Origin: Leptospira levettii
GTDB taxonomy: Bacteria; Spirochaetota; Leptospiria; Leptospirales; Leptospiraceae
Direction of reading: 5' to 3'
Assembly (NCBI RefSeq): GCF_002812085.1
Contig: NZ_NPDM01000001.1
Coordinates: forward strand, 1,550,001-1,614,000
DNA length: 64,000 nucleotides
Shown here: positions 52,904 through 62,010 of the stretch, piece by piece
Numbering within the stretch: the first letter of the stretch is position 1
Layout: each line of letters begins with the position of its first letter
The notes under the pieces: model-generated
Told to the model about the DNA's origin: nothing
Seen by the model: the letters and a program-made list of their open reading frames with translations, nothing else
Databases searched by the model: none
Position numbers and translations under genes: made by a program

Positions 52904-55089
52904 TTTGGAATTTTATACTTAGAATTAAAACCTTATTCTTCCTGATACCGCTTATCGGAGGAATTTGGTTTATTTTAAGACCGATACAAATTGATGATTT
53001 TAAAAAAGAAGTAACAACACGTATTCTCTCACAAGATGGAAGATTGATTGGTAGAACTCAAAATCATAATCTTTCCAAACAAGATTGGGTGCCATTAACA
53101 GAATATCCAAAATTTGTTTCTGAAATAGTCTGTATTGCAGAAGATAAACGATTTTTTTCGCATCATGGGATTGACCCCTTTGCCATAATCAATTCCTTAT
53201 ATTCGTTTTTATTTTCAAAACAAAATCGTGGTGGTGGTTCCATCATTACGATGCAACTGGTTCGAATGTATCATCCGAATATCAGGTCCTATCCCATTGT
53301 CATTCGAAAATCTTTTGAAGTTTTAGAAGCAATGCGGTTTGAATTGTGGTTAAACAAAGAACAAATCTTAGAAGCCTATTTAAATTCAGTATCAGTTCAT
53401 TCCAATTCAGTTGGCTTTCCTTCTGCTTCCCTCACTCTTTTTCAAAAAAATGTACGATTTTTATCAATAGAAGAAACCGTTTATTTATCAATTTTAATTC
53501 GAAAGAATATTGCAAACGAAGATGAGATTAAATTCAGATACAACCAATTGCGAACCAAAATTCCATATTCACTTCCCATTTTAGATTCACCAAGTGAACT
53601 TGTGCAAACCAATCTCCAAAGGAAAATACAAAATTATGATGATACGCTGAATGGTGAAAACCAACATTTTCTCAATTGGATCAGAAGTTTACATTTGGAT
53701 CCAAAAGAAGAATTGGTATCAACAATTTCATCTGAATTAAATTCTGAAATCCATTCGATTGTAAATTCAGAACTAAATGTATTAAAAAGATGGAATGTAA
53801 ATAATGCTTCGGCAATCATTTTAGAGAAAGAATCAAATCAAACAACAGATTTATCTCTTGTGGCAATGATTGGATCTAAAAATTTTTTTGAAGATGGGAA
53901 TGGAATGGTAAATGGAACAATCGCATTTCGCGATGCTGGTAGTACATTAAAACCATTATTATATGCATTAGCAATAGATCAAAATATATACTCTATCAAT
54001 TCCATACTAGTGGATGAAAAATATTCGTACTCATTGGGTACAGGAGAAAACTACCTTCCTAGAAATGCGGACCTCCGTTATTGGGGAAATTTAACATTAG
54101 CGGAAGCATTGGCAAATTCTCGTAACATTCCTGCTGTGACAACAATCCAATTGGTTGGTGTTCCTAATTTTTATCGCTTTTTAAAGTTAGCAGGATTTGA
54201 AAACTTAAAACAATCCCCTAATTTTTATGGGCCAGGACTTGCTTTAGGAACGGGAGGAGCTAGTTTACTACAACTTTCGCGAGCTTACGGTACATTTATG
54301 TTAGGTGGTATTCTTCCAAAAATTAAAATTGGGAGTATCAATGGAAAATCATTTTTTTATGGTGAATCACAACGCTTGGTATCTGAAGAAACAGCCGAAG
54401 AAATCAAATTTATTTTGAATGATTCAAAACTGAGACAAAAGGCATTCGGGAAAAGAAGTTATCTAAACTACCCATTTCCCGTTTCAGTTAAAACAGGTAC
54501 TTCCAAAGATTATAGAAATTCTTGGACTATTTCATTTAATGATCGCTATGTGGTTGGTGCTTGGGTTGGAAATTTTTCAGGTGAAAAAACAATGGACGTT
54601 TCAGGTTCTTTTGGAGCTGGAAGAATTGTCCAAAATATTTTTAGATTACTTATGAAGGACAATGATAAAAAATCATATACTCCTAAGCTAACAGAAGTTC
54701 GGTCAATTTGTAAAATTTCTGGTAAACTGGCAAATTCCAATTGTCCTTCGCTTGTTTTGAATGTTAGAAAAAAAATGACAAATCTACATTCATGTGAAGA
54801 GTTCCATGATCATAAGGTTTCTTCTGTAGTTGGTGTAGGATTTGTATACCCAGGACAAAACCAAGTTTTTTTATACCATCCTGGATTTGAACGAGATGAA
54901 CAAAACATACCAATTCGAATCCGTGAATACCAGACCTTAAAAGATCCTAAACTCGTGTGGAACCAAACATTAGAAGTGAAGTTGTCAAAGTCGGGGGAAG
55001 GAAATGTGGAAATCCGAAGAGGGAAACATAGTTTAGAATTACTTGATGGATCAGAGAAAAAAGCAAAGGTTCAATTTGAAGTTAAATAA
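52900..55089 (+). CDS. pbpC: Penicillin-binding protein 1C (bifunctional transglycosylase/transpeptidase)
   Basis: 729 residues from GTG 52900, overlapping the A2M stop. One N-terminal membrane helix is followed by a GT51 transglycosylase domain with the catalytic Glu in IAEDKRFFSHHGIDP and the GGGSIITMQLVR motif. The transpeptidase domain has SxxK as STLK (GSTLKPLLY), SxN as SRN and KTGT (VKTGTSKDY). The C-terminal biPBP_C-type domain occupies the last 90 residues. PBP1C polymerises and cross-links peptidoglycan, and its pairing with A2M suggests repair after protease or envelope attack. The next gene overlaps its end. Confidence 0.92.
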   Translation: MIWNFILRIKTLFFLIPLIGGIWFILRPIQIDDFKKEVTTRILSQDGRLIGRTQNHNLSKQDWVPLTEYPKFVSEIVCIAEDKRFFSHHGIDPFAIINSLYSFLFSKQNRGGGSIITMQLVRMYHPNIRSYPIVIRKSFEVLEAMRFELWLNKEQILEAYLNSVSVHSNSVGFPSASLTLFQKNVRFLSIEETVYLSILIRKNIANEDEIKFRYNQLRTKIPYSLPILDSPSELVQTNLQRKIQNYDDTLNGENQHFLNWIRSLHLDPKEELVSTISSELNSEIHSIVNSELNVLKRWNVNNASAIILEKESNQTTDLSLVAMIGSKNFFEDGNGMVNGTIAFRDAGSTLKPLLYALAIDQNIYSINSILVDEKYSYSLGTGENYLPRNADLRYWGNLTLAEALANSRNIPAVTTIQLVGVPNFYRFLKLAGFENLKQSPNFYGPGLALGTGGASLLQLSRAYGTFMLGGILPKIKIGSINGKSFFYGESQRLVSEETAEEIKFILNDSKLRQKAFGKRSYLNYPFPVSVKTGTSKDYRNSWTISFNDRYVVGAWVGNFSGEKTMDVSGSFGAGRIVQNIFRLLMKDNDKKSYTPKLTEVRSICKISGKLANSNCPSLVLNVRKKMTNLHSCEEFHDHKVSSVVGVGFVYPGQNQVFLYHPGFERDEQNIPIRIREYQTLKDPKLVWNQTLEVKLSKSGEGNVEIRRGKHSLELLDGSEKKAKVQFEVK

Positions 55090-56698
55090 TTTGAAACTGA
55101 TTCTAAATTCACCCAAATATCAATGGATTCTTCTTTATTTGATACTCTATAGTTTCCATTTTCCAGGTGAATTTACTTGGTCTGGATGGATTTATTACCA
55201 TGGAGTTTTCCAACAAATTTTGTTTATAATTGGTGTTTTACTCATTATATTGAATGTACTTCAACTCAATTCAAGAATAAATAAATTCTTCCTCATAATT
55301 TATATGGTGTCATTGTTACACGTGTTAAACTATCAATGGGTATACCAAACACAATTAAACTTTCATTTATTTGAATATGCAGTTCAAAATTTTGGGATAC
55401 TATGGAAAGAATTTTTTCCTTTTTTGCATGAATGGTCAATGGTACATTATTTTCCATTTTTAATCCTCATCCTATTTTATGATCCTTTTTTGGTGTTCAC
55501 GCGGTATCGAGTGAATCCGACTTTTTTGTTACTCATAGTTTACTTATTACTATTATTTCAATCCAAATTGAATGATCAAACTTTACCGAGCATTCATCAA
55601 AAACAAAATCGAAAACAAAATGTAAATCGATTTATAAATCATATTCCCAACGACAGTCATATCGTAATGATTGTACTTGAGGGTGTTTCCAGAAAACACT
55701 TGATAGGTGTAAGTTCTAAATATATCAATTTTTCTAGCTTAGAAAATTCTCATTTTTATATTCCTATGCCACATACTTCTAAAAGTTTCTTCACTTGGAT
55801 GACTGGAGAGTCGCAGATTAATAGTTCGAGAATTCAGTCTACAAAACAAATTGAAGGAGAAAGTTTACCATTTCTTTTAAAACAAAAATATTTTTACGAA
55901 ACAAAGATGATTTATACACAATCAATTTATTTCGAAGGTATGAATTTATTCTTTCCCAATGTATTCCAAGAAGTACAAGACAAAACTGTTTTAGAAAAAA
56001 AATTCGATACTCAAAAAAATTATTTCAGTTGGGGAATGGATGATCGAGTTGTAATTTCCGAATTTAAACATTTGAATTTTGATTCTCAACCATTATTGGT
56101 AGTTGTTGGCCTTAGCCAAACACACAGTCCTTATTTTACACATTCGCATCAGGATGTCGCATTACCAAAAGTATTGCGCCATACAAAAGCATTAGAGGAA
56201 AATATAGAATTAATAGATGAATTGATTTCATATATAAAAACCAATTCTAAAAAGGAAACATTTCTTTTCATAACTGCAGATCATGGTGAGAGTTTTGGAG
56301 AAGGAGGAGCTCATGCACATAACTATTCTTTGTATAACCAAGAGATAGATGTTCCATTTTTGATGTATAAAATCCAATCGAATGAATTGTTGATTCCAAA
56401 ATTGGGTTCATCAATTCACTTTAAGCAAACTTTATTGGATCTTTTGCAAAAAGAGTCGCATCGAAAGGAAAATTCTCAGAATTTTTTTAGTTCTAATTAC
56501 CAATTAGAATTAGTTTTAAAAACTTGGAATTCTGAAATCCAAAGAGGGTTGGTATTGGATCAGAAAAAATACATATTTCATACTGATAAAGATACTTTAT
56601 ACGAAATGGATTTAGATGATAAGAACCGAAAGATAATTTTGGATGCCAAATTAAAAGAACAATTGTTAAAAAAAATGTATGAGCATATGCAGAACTAA
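55043..56698 (+). CDS. Membrane sulfatase/LTA-synthase-like phosphoethanolamine- or phosphatidylglycerol-type transferase
   Basis: 551 residues from ATG 55043, overlapping the PBP1C gene by 47 nt; a TTG at 55076 with AAAGG before it is the alternative. About five N-terminal membrane helices (to about residue 175) are followed by an alkaline-phosphatase-fold domain: MIVLEGVSRKHL with the metal Glu, a candidate nucleophile in PHTSKSFFTWMTG, and TADHGESFGEGGAHAHN with the Asp-His and His metal ligands. The family includes LtaS, EptA and MdoB, which move phospho-groups onto envelope sugars. Its place after A2M-PBP1C points to envelope modification. The exact reaction is unknown. Confidence 0.8.
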   Translation: MMDQRKKQRFNLKLNNLKLILNSPKYQWILLYLILYSFHFPGEFTWSGWIYYHGVFQQILFIIGVLLIILNVLQLNSRINKFFLIIYMVSLLHVLNYQWVYQTQLNFHLFEYAVQNFGILWKEFFPFLHEWSMVHYFPFLILILFYDPFLVFTRYRVNPTFLLLIVYLLLLFQSKLNDQTLPSIHQKQNRKQNVNRFINHIPNDSHIVMIVLEGVSRKHLIGVSSKYINFSSLENSHFYIPMPHTSKSFFTWMTGESQINSSRIQSTKQIEGESLPFLLKQKYFYETKMIYTQSIYFEGMNLFFPNVFQEVQDKTVLEKKFDTQKNYFSWGMDDRVVISEFKHLNFDSQPLLVVVGLSQTHSPYFTHSHQDVALPKVLRHTKALEENIELIDELISYIKTNSKKETFLFITADHGESFGEGGAHAHNYSLYNQEIDVPFLMYKIQSNELLIPKLGSSIHFKQTLLDLLQKESHRKENSQNFFSSNYQLELVLKTWNSEIQRGLVLDQKKYIFHTDKDTLYEMDLDDKNRKIILDAKLKEQLLKKMYEHMQN

Positions 56699-56699
56699 A

Positions 56700-57371
56700 C
56701 TAAATTCCAGAATGTCCTTTTAATAAAGTCAGGATAGACATTTCTAAAAACTTTTTATAATCCAACATAAATATTTCCAATTCTGTGTCCTTTACTGCTT
56801 CCTTTACTTGGTTGGAGGGAAATCCATGTGACCAAGATCCAACTGCTAATGCATGGCATTGCATTAAAAATAAAAATCCTGATTGTTCGTTAAAAAAAGG
56901 AAAGTACTGTATGAGTAGTGGTAATACGGAACTGATTTGTGATTTTAAATTGGATTTAAATTCGCGAATGGTTTGTATACTCGCGTTTTTTTCTAAAATT
57001 GTGGGTACAATCGGAAGTAATTTTAAAAATCGTGTATGACGATCCATTGAATTCACAAACCAATTCGAAAAAATACTCACATCCATTTTGGGAGACTTAC
57101 TTAAAAATTCATGTAAATCCATAAACCAAGATTCGTAATCTGCACTATGGATCCTAAGGCATAAATCTTCTTTCGTAGGAAAATATAAATACAAAGTACC
57201 TTTTGCAATTTTTGCGCGTTTTGCTACTTCATCCATGGAAAGTTCAGACCAATCCTTTTTTTGGAGTAGGGATGCAGCAGCTTGGATGATCGAAGTACGT
57301 TTCGAAAGTTTATCTTTCTCTAAAACAGCTCTCTTTTTAGGTGAACGTTCTATGACTTGCACTCGACTCAT
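56700..57371 (-). CDS. TetR-family regulator
   Basis: 223 residues: a basic N-terminal tail, HTH at about 25-70 (IIQAAASLLQKKDWSELSMD, AKRAKIAKGTLYLYFPTKED), then a ligand domain (TetR_C of the YcfQ-like type). It lies convergent with, and 1 nt beyond, the sulfatase-fold gene. A perfect 9-bp-arm palindrome lies 46-68 bp upstream of its start, probably its own operator. Divergent on the other side is the SRAP gene 57530-58207. Confidence 0.88.
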   Translation of the reverse strand: MSRVQVIERSPKKRAVLEKDKLSKRTSIIQAAASLLQKKDWSELSMDEVAKRAKIAKGTLYLYFPTKEDLCLRIHSADYESWFMDLHEFLSKSPKMDVSIFSNWFVNSMDRHTRFLKLLPIVPTILEKNASIQTIREFKSNLKSQISSVLPLLIQYFPFFNEQSGFLFLMQCHALAVGSWSHGFPSNQVKEAVKDTELEIFMLDYKKFLEMSILTLLKGHSGI

Positions 57372-57416
57372 ACTTCCAAACTACGAATCTTATAAAAATT
57401 ATGCTATAAAAAAATG

Positions 57417-57439
57417 GAAATTGACTAAAGGTCAATTTC
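57417..57439. promoter_or_regulatory. 23-bp palindrome upstream of TetR gene (candidate operator)
   Basis: GAAATTGAC (57417-57425), a 5-nt centre TAAAG, and GTCAATTTC (57431-57439) form a perfect inverted repeat, the size expected for a TetR dimer. On the minus strand its TTGACC could serve as a -35 for the TetR gene starting at 57371. A degenerate half-site GAAATTGAAATC follows at about 57456. Autoregulation is inferred from position. Confidence 0.6.
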
Positions 57440-57529
57440 AGATGACTTCTAGTCACGAAATTGAAATCAGTATCAAAATTGTAAAATCTTAGTTTGCAAA
57501 TTTTATGAATTAAGTTCAATTGAATCATT

Positions 57530-58207
57530 GTGTGCGGGCGTTTTGGATATACCATTATCAAATTAAAAGATGGAACCGAAAAATGGATTCGATTGATCCA
57601 GGGTACCCAAGTCTTCGACATTCAAAAGGTAGAAGACACATTCCGAAGGTCACCAAATTTTGAATACTATCCTAGTTCAATTGCACCTGTCATCCATTCT
57701 CTTTCAAATCTTGGTGAAAATACATTAGAGTTAATGCAATGGGGAGTACAACCGAATTGGTCATCAAAACCAATTTTTAATACCAGGGAAGAACGATTGT
57801 TTTCTACTTCCTTTTGGTCCGGCGCTGCAAAAAACAATCGATGTATCATCCCTGCTACTTTTTTTAATGAATGGAAATCCGAAAAAGGGACAAAGATCAA
57901 ATACAAAATTTATCCAAAATCTGGAGAGAGTTTTTGTTTTGCAGGAATTTGGGGTGAGATTCCAAGTCCCTCCCCTCAGAAATTTTGGTTTAGCATTTTG
58001 ACACAAGAAGGAAACTCTCTGATGAAAGAAGTTCATAACTCTGGTGGAAACCAAGGACGTCAACCAGTTCACCTAACCGAAGATTGTTGGGAAAATTGGT
58101 TGGATCCTCGTATCAAAGAAGAAAACCAAATCAGAAAATTAATCCAATCTTATCCTTCCGAATTTATCATTGCGGAACCAGAAATCAATGAACCGATGTT
58201 ATTTTAA
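57530..58207 (+). CDS. SRAP-family (YedK/HMCES) DNA-protein crosslinking protein
   Basis: 225 residues from GTG 57530, which gives MCGRF at the N-terminus: the catalytic Cys2 becomes the N-terminus after Met removal, so this start is decided by the chemistry. Other family residues are visible: N in FNTREERL, E in FFNEWK (about 110) and a His in KEVHNSGG. The final motif reads QGRQPVHLTEDCWENWL in place of the usual RMPVIL. The protein forms a thiazolidine crosslink with abasic sites in single-stranded DNA and shields them. No SOS box was seen upstream. Confidence 0.85.
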   Translation: MCGRFGYTIIKLKDGTEKWIRLIQGTQVFDIQKVEDTFRRSPNFEYYPSSIAPVIHSLSNLGENTLELMQWGVQPNWSSKPIFNTREERLFSTSFWSGAAKNNRCIIPATFFNEWKSEKGTKIKYKIYPKSGESFCFAGIWGEIPSPSPQKFWFSILTQEGNSLMKEVHNSGGNQGRQPVHLTEDCWENWLDPRIKEENQIRKLIQSYPSEFIIAEPEINEPMLF

Positions 58208-58253
58208 TTGCCTGATTCAAAATCTGAATTCATTTTGATCTTTAAGTAATTTC

Positions 58254-58661
58254 ATGAAAAAGTATCCTATTCTATTTTTTTCTTTTTTTGTTCTCTTATT
58301 CATTGTATTCGAACATGCGCTTGTTTCTGAATCTAAATCTTGTAACACCCATTCCGAATCTGAAAAAATCGAGATCTTATTAAAAAAAATTGGGAACTTC
58401 AATGGAAACTTCATTCGAAATGGTGATTCACATAGTGCAAAGGATGCAGAGAACCATTTACGTTATAAATTGAACGAAGCGAAAAATTCTTTTTTTGCAC
58501 CTGATCCAAAGGATTGGACTGCAAAACTCTTTATAGATAAAATTGCATCAAAATCATTTTTATCTGGTTCTCCTTATAAAATCCGTTATCCTAATGGAAA
58601 GGAGATCACGAGTGCGACTTGGTTGTATGAAGAGCTAAAAAAAATCGAGAATTGTCTTTGA
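58254..58661 (+). CDS. DUF5329-family secreted protein
   Basis: 135 residues with a signal peptide (FFSFFVLLFIVFEHALV). The mature part shows EKIEILLKKIGNFNGNFIRN, an HSAKDAENHLRYKL helix and FIDKIASKSFLSGSPYKIRY, the pattern of DUF5329 proteins, whose role is unknown. Two cysteines near the ends (KSCNTH and ENCL) may pair. It starts 46 nt after the SRAP gene but need not be functionally related. Confidence 0.75.
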   Translation: MKKYPILFFSFFVLLFIVFEHALVSESKSCNTHSESEKIEILLKKIGNFNGNFIRNGDSHSAKDAENHLRYKLNEAKNSFFAPDPKDWTAKLFIDKIASKSFLSGSPYKIRYPNGKEITSATWLYEELKKIENCL

Positions 58662-58838
58662 CGTTTGCTATGTATTTCACTTGCACATTGAGGTTTAGAA
58701 TCGTCTTTCCTCATTTGGATAGGAACCGATTCCTAATTTAGATTTTTCGCTGAATTTGGAAAAAAATTTACAAACTAGTGTTGTAAAAAGAACAAATTTG
58801 AGATAGTGTTGTCCTCCATGTCCAATCATTGGGAGAGA

Positions 58839-60017
58839 ATGATGTTTCCATACTTTGTTACGAGTGTTATTTGTTTCTTTTTTGTTGGTAGTTTGTTTGC
58901 ACAAACAATTGAATCAGAGTTTTTATTCAGTACCAATTTTGATGTTCGACCAACATTTGTAGAATCAAGTAGTCCATATTTTGTCAATGGTGGTAAATGG
59001 ATTTATATTGGTAAAACTGCTGATTTTGATGAACCTGGAGTTTATTTTTACGATACAAATTCAAAACAAAAAATTTATAAATCCATTCCATTAGAAACAT
59101 ACTATCTGGCTCATACAACAGATTTTATTGGCCAAATTGAGAACAAAGGCAAACGTCTCCCGCTTACCATTTACGAATTTTTATATTACGAAGAAGGAAA
59201 TCATCGTGCAGGATTTATCCTTGAAAACAAAGGAAAATCATCAAAAGTAAAAAAATACTTTTATGTAGGTTGGGATTTGAATTCCAATCAGATCGATGTA
59301 GTGGAACCAATTTTTGAAATCCCTGAAGAGGATTCAAAGTCATTTGCACAAAGTTCTTACATTGGTTATTCTGAAAAAGACCAAGCAGCTTATTTTACAT
59401 TTGCAGTGGATGCCGATTTAAAAGATGATCTATCGGAAGATGTATCTGCCTTCATTTACAAAATTCAAAATCAAAACTTAACAAAACTTAAGGAATACAA
59501 ATCTAAATTTTACCCGTATACACCTGAATTCCATCCAGAATCAAATCAGATTGTCATCGCAGCTTATGCAGAAGCGTTTCAAAATCGAAATCCACTTGGT
59601 TATTTATTACAATTAGATTCCAATACATTCCAATCTTTTTCAATCCCTTCCACTCCTTATGGAATTTGTTTTTCAAAGGACGGAAAAACTTTGTATATGG
59701 CGGCTTCGGATACTGGGGAAGTGAGAATTTATAATACAGACAATTTAAACGATGTCAAAAAAACGAAGTGGGGAACTCACGGCCATCGATTAGGATTTTG
59801 GAAAGAAGGGGAACTGGTTTGGGTTCGTAATTCGGGGCTTCATATTTATGATCCCAAAACATTAAAACAAAAGAAAGTAATCCCAACAAAAAAATTCTAT
59901 AAAAACTATGTAAATGTAAGTGGCTCAGTTTTTTTACCCTTTCAAAAATTAGTATTGAGGAATATTTTGGAAGATCCAAAAGGGGGAGCCTCAAGCCGAA
60001 TTTTAATCGCTGATTGA
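58839..60017 (+). CDS. Hypothetical secreted beta-propeller-like protein
   Basis: Start set at ATG 58839 (392 residues), right after GGGAGAG at 58831-58837; longer ATG starts upstream lack such a site. A signal peptide is present (YFVTSVICFFFVGSLFA). Repeats of about 45-50 residues with small hydrophobic strands (PYGICFSKDGKTLYMAASDT; GEVRIYNTDNLN) suggest a YVTN/WD-like propeller. A region with a degenerate 58720-58735 dyad lies upstream. The gene ends 11 nt before a long hairpin. No family assigned. Confidence 0.7.
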   Translation: MMFPYFVTSVICFFFVGSLFAQTIESEFLFSTNFDVRPTFVESSSPYFVNGGKWIYIGKTADFDEPGVYFYDTNSKQKIYKSIPLETYYLAHTTDFIGQIENKGKRLPLTIYEFLYYEEGNHRAGFILENKGKSSKVKKYFYVGWDLNSNQIDVVEPIFEIPEEDSKSFAQSSYIGYSEKDQAAYFTFAVDADLKDDLSEDVSAFIYKIQNQNLTKLKEYKSKFYPYTPEFHPESNQIVIAAYAEAFQNRNPLGYLLQLDSNTFQSFSIPSTPYGICFSKDGKTLYMAASDTGEVRIYNTDNLNDVKKTKWGTHGHRLGFWKEGELVWVRNSGLHIYDPKTLKQKKVIPTKKFYKNYVNVSGSVFLPFQKLVLRNILEDPKGGASSRILIAD

Positions 60018-60028
60018 ACTGGATTAAT

Positions 60029-60081
60029 AATCCTCTTATCCACATTCTAAAAGTTTTTATCGTTTGTGGATAAGAAGGATT
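60029..60081. terminator. Long inverted repeat, likely bidirectional terminator, containing two DnaA boxes
   Basis: AATCCTCTTATCCACA (60029-60044) pairs with TGTGGATAAGAAGGATT (60065-60081) with a single bulge around a 20-nt loop, between convergent genes. A TGTTTTAG tail follows on the plus strand. Each arm also holds a perfect TTATCCACA DnaA-box consensus (60036-60044 plus strand; 60065-60073 minus strand). Confidence 0.65.
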
Positions 60082-60098
60082 TGTTTTAGATTTGTCTT

Positions 60099-60947
60099 TT
60101 ATTTCCACGCACCTGCATGGTCTTCTGCATATTTCTGAAATGAAATTGGATCTTTTCCAGTGATTTTTTTGACAGTATCAAGGATGGGAGCTGAGAATCC
60201 ATCTTTTAATGCACCTGCAATCATCACTAAAAATGCTGCATAATCTTTTGATAGTCCAGCGGACACCAAGGAATTTTCAAAAACCTTTGGATCAACATCA
60301 TTGTATTCAATGTTTTTTCCGCTAACAGAAGATAAATGTTTTGCGACTTGGTAATGATCAATGGATTCTTTTCCAGTAAGCGTGAGTGCCTGATTTTGAA
60401 AATCATTGGTTGTTAATAGTACGGACGCAACGGACGCAATGTCTCTCGCATCTATGAAGCTAACGTTTGCATTTCCTCCAGGAAAATAAATTTTTTGGTC
60501 CTGTTTGATGCCTGCAATCCAAAACGTATGAAAGTTTTGCATAAACCAATTAGGTCTTATGATGTTCCAAGAAAGGCCAGATCCTTCTAATAAAATTTCT
60601 GTTTTTCGGAAAGGTGCTTCTGGTGGTGCATGATCTACTCCCATTGCAGTCATCAGCACAATTTTTTTCAATCCAACTTGTTTTGCTTTTTCAATCCATG
60701 GAGAAAGAATTTCATATTGGTTTGTTTCACCAGGAGGGCTTAAAAAAAATGCAGCATCCACTGATTCTAAAATCTCTATCCCTTTTTTAGGATCCTTTGA
60801 ATCTGCAACCACCCAATTGAGGTTCGTTTCTTTTGTTTGCGCTTCAGGTTTTCTAGAACCAGCGAAAACTACGTGTCCTTTTTTTTGTAATTCTTTAACG
60901 AGATACCCACCAACAAGACCTGATCCACCATATACAAATACTTTCAT
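60099..60947 (-). CDS. NmrA-like NAD(P)H-binding atypical SDR
   Basis: 282 residues starting with the Rossmann loop YGGSGLVGGYLVKELQKKG, a strand-turn VVFAGSRKPEA that would bind NADP, and LNWVVADSKDPKKG. Motifs FLSPPGE, IIRPNWFMQNFH and ISFIDARDIASVASVLLT match the NmrA/YtfG (quinone oxidoreductase 2-like) subgroup, which usually lacks the SDR Tyr-Lys active site. It is divergent from the AraC-type regulator at 61114-62010, 166 bp away; the regulator probably activates it, as its -35 region is poor (TATAAG -10 near 61000). Confidence 0.85.
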   Translation of the reverse strand: MKVFVYGGSGLVGGYLVKELQKKGHVVFAGSRKPEAQTKETNLNWVVADSKDPKKGIEILESVDAAFFLSPPGETNQYEILSPWIEKAKQVGLKKIVLMTAMGVDHAPPEAPFRKTEILLEGSGLSWNIIRPNWFMQNFHTFWIAGIKQDQKIYFPGGNANVSFIDARDIASVASVLLTTNDFQNQALTLTGKESIDHYQVAKHLSSVSGKNIEYNDVDPKVFENSLVSAGLSKDYAAFLVMIAGALKDGFSAPILDTVKKITGKDPISFQKYAEDHAGAWK

Positions 60948-61113
60948 CGTTTGTTACCTTATACCCTCAGATTCAATTTTCCGTTTACTTCTTTTGAATC
61001 TTATACGTTTAGTTTATCACAAAAATATAGACTTTCTATGTCGAAAAATATTAAAAATATATCCAAAAGTATAAAATGATAGACAAAAGGTAGGGAATGG
61101 CTAGTTTTTACCT

Positions 61114-62010
61114 ATGGATTTACTCTCAGACATTCTCTTTTCTGCAGGCTGGAAAAACGACCTTTTGTCCAAAGGCCAAATCTTCGATAGTTTCGGATTT
61201 CACTTTCCATGCGAAAAAAGTGGCGGTTTCCATGTTGTAACACAAGGCAGTTGTTATGCGAGAATTGGGAACAAGCTAATCCCACTCAAAAAAGGTGATT
61301 TATTATTCATCACAAGAGGAATACACCACGAGTTATTATCTGATCCAAAAGCAAAAGTTGTCACCATTGAACGATTTTTGAATGAAAAAAATATCCAAAA
61401 GAAAGACCTAAACCCAGTCACTACTTTTGTATCAGTTCGGTATGAAGTTCCTAATGGACCCGTCCACCCACTTCTCATGGAGTTACCAGATTTTATCTAC
61501 ATTCCATATGAAAGTATCCAAAAACACCACTCACTAGAGGATTTCATTCAAATCCTTTCAAAAGAATTAGAACTGAATCTTGGAACTGACTTAATAGTAC
61601 AAAGATTAACAGACATTATGCTCTACTATATGATCCGAATTTGGTTACAACAAGAGGAAAACTCACCCTCAGGTTGGATCAAAGCTTTCCATGATAAGAC
61701 AGTTTTGTATGCTTTAGAAAAACTTCACAATGCATATGCAAAGGATTGGACAATCGAATCACTCGCAAAAGAGACTGGGGTATCTCGTGCAAATTTAGCT
61801 AACAAATTTCGGGATGTGTTAGGAATTCCTCCTATGGAGTATTTGGCAAAACTCCGAATGGAAAAAGCCAAAGTTTTATTTCAAAAAGGGAATATGGGTT
61901 TAGAGGAAATTGCACAAAATGTAGGTTATGCGTCTGCTTTCTCATTTTCCAAAGCTTATAAAAGAATTTATGGAAATTCACCGAGTAGAGAATGGAAACG
62001 AGTTGTTTAA
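61114..62010 (+). CDS. AraC-family regulator with cupin sensor domain
   Basis: 298 residues: an N-terminal cupin_6/AraC-binding domain (about 1-150; GGFHVVTQGSCYARIG, PLKKGDLLFITRGIHHELL) and a C-terminal double HTH (IESLAKETGVSRANLANKFRD region and NVGYASAFSFSKAYKRIYG). The family senses small organic molecules. It is divergent from the NmrA-like gene, its likely target. Its 3' end overlaps the sigma-factor gene by 33 nt. The intergenic region contains a 13-bp dyad ATAGA-CTT-TCTAT (61027-61039). Confidence 0.88.
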   Translation: MDLLSDILFSAGWKNDLLSKGQIFDSFGFHFPCEKSGGFHVVTQGSCYARIGNKLIPLKKGDLLFITRGIHHELLSDPKAKVVTIERFLNEKNIQKKDLNPVTTFVSVRYEVPNGPVHPLLMELPDFIYIPYESIQKHHSLEDFIQILSKELELNLGTDLIVQRLTDIMLYYMIRIWLQQEENSPSGWIKAFHDKTVLYALEKLHNAYAKDWTIESLAKETGVSRANLANKFRDVLGIPPMEYLAKLRMEKAKVLFQKGNMGLEEIAQNVGYASAFSFSKAYKRIYGNSPSREWKRVV

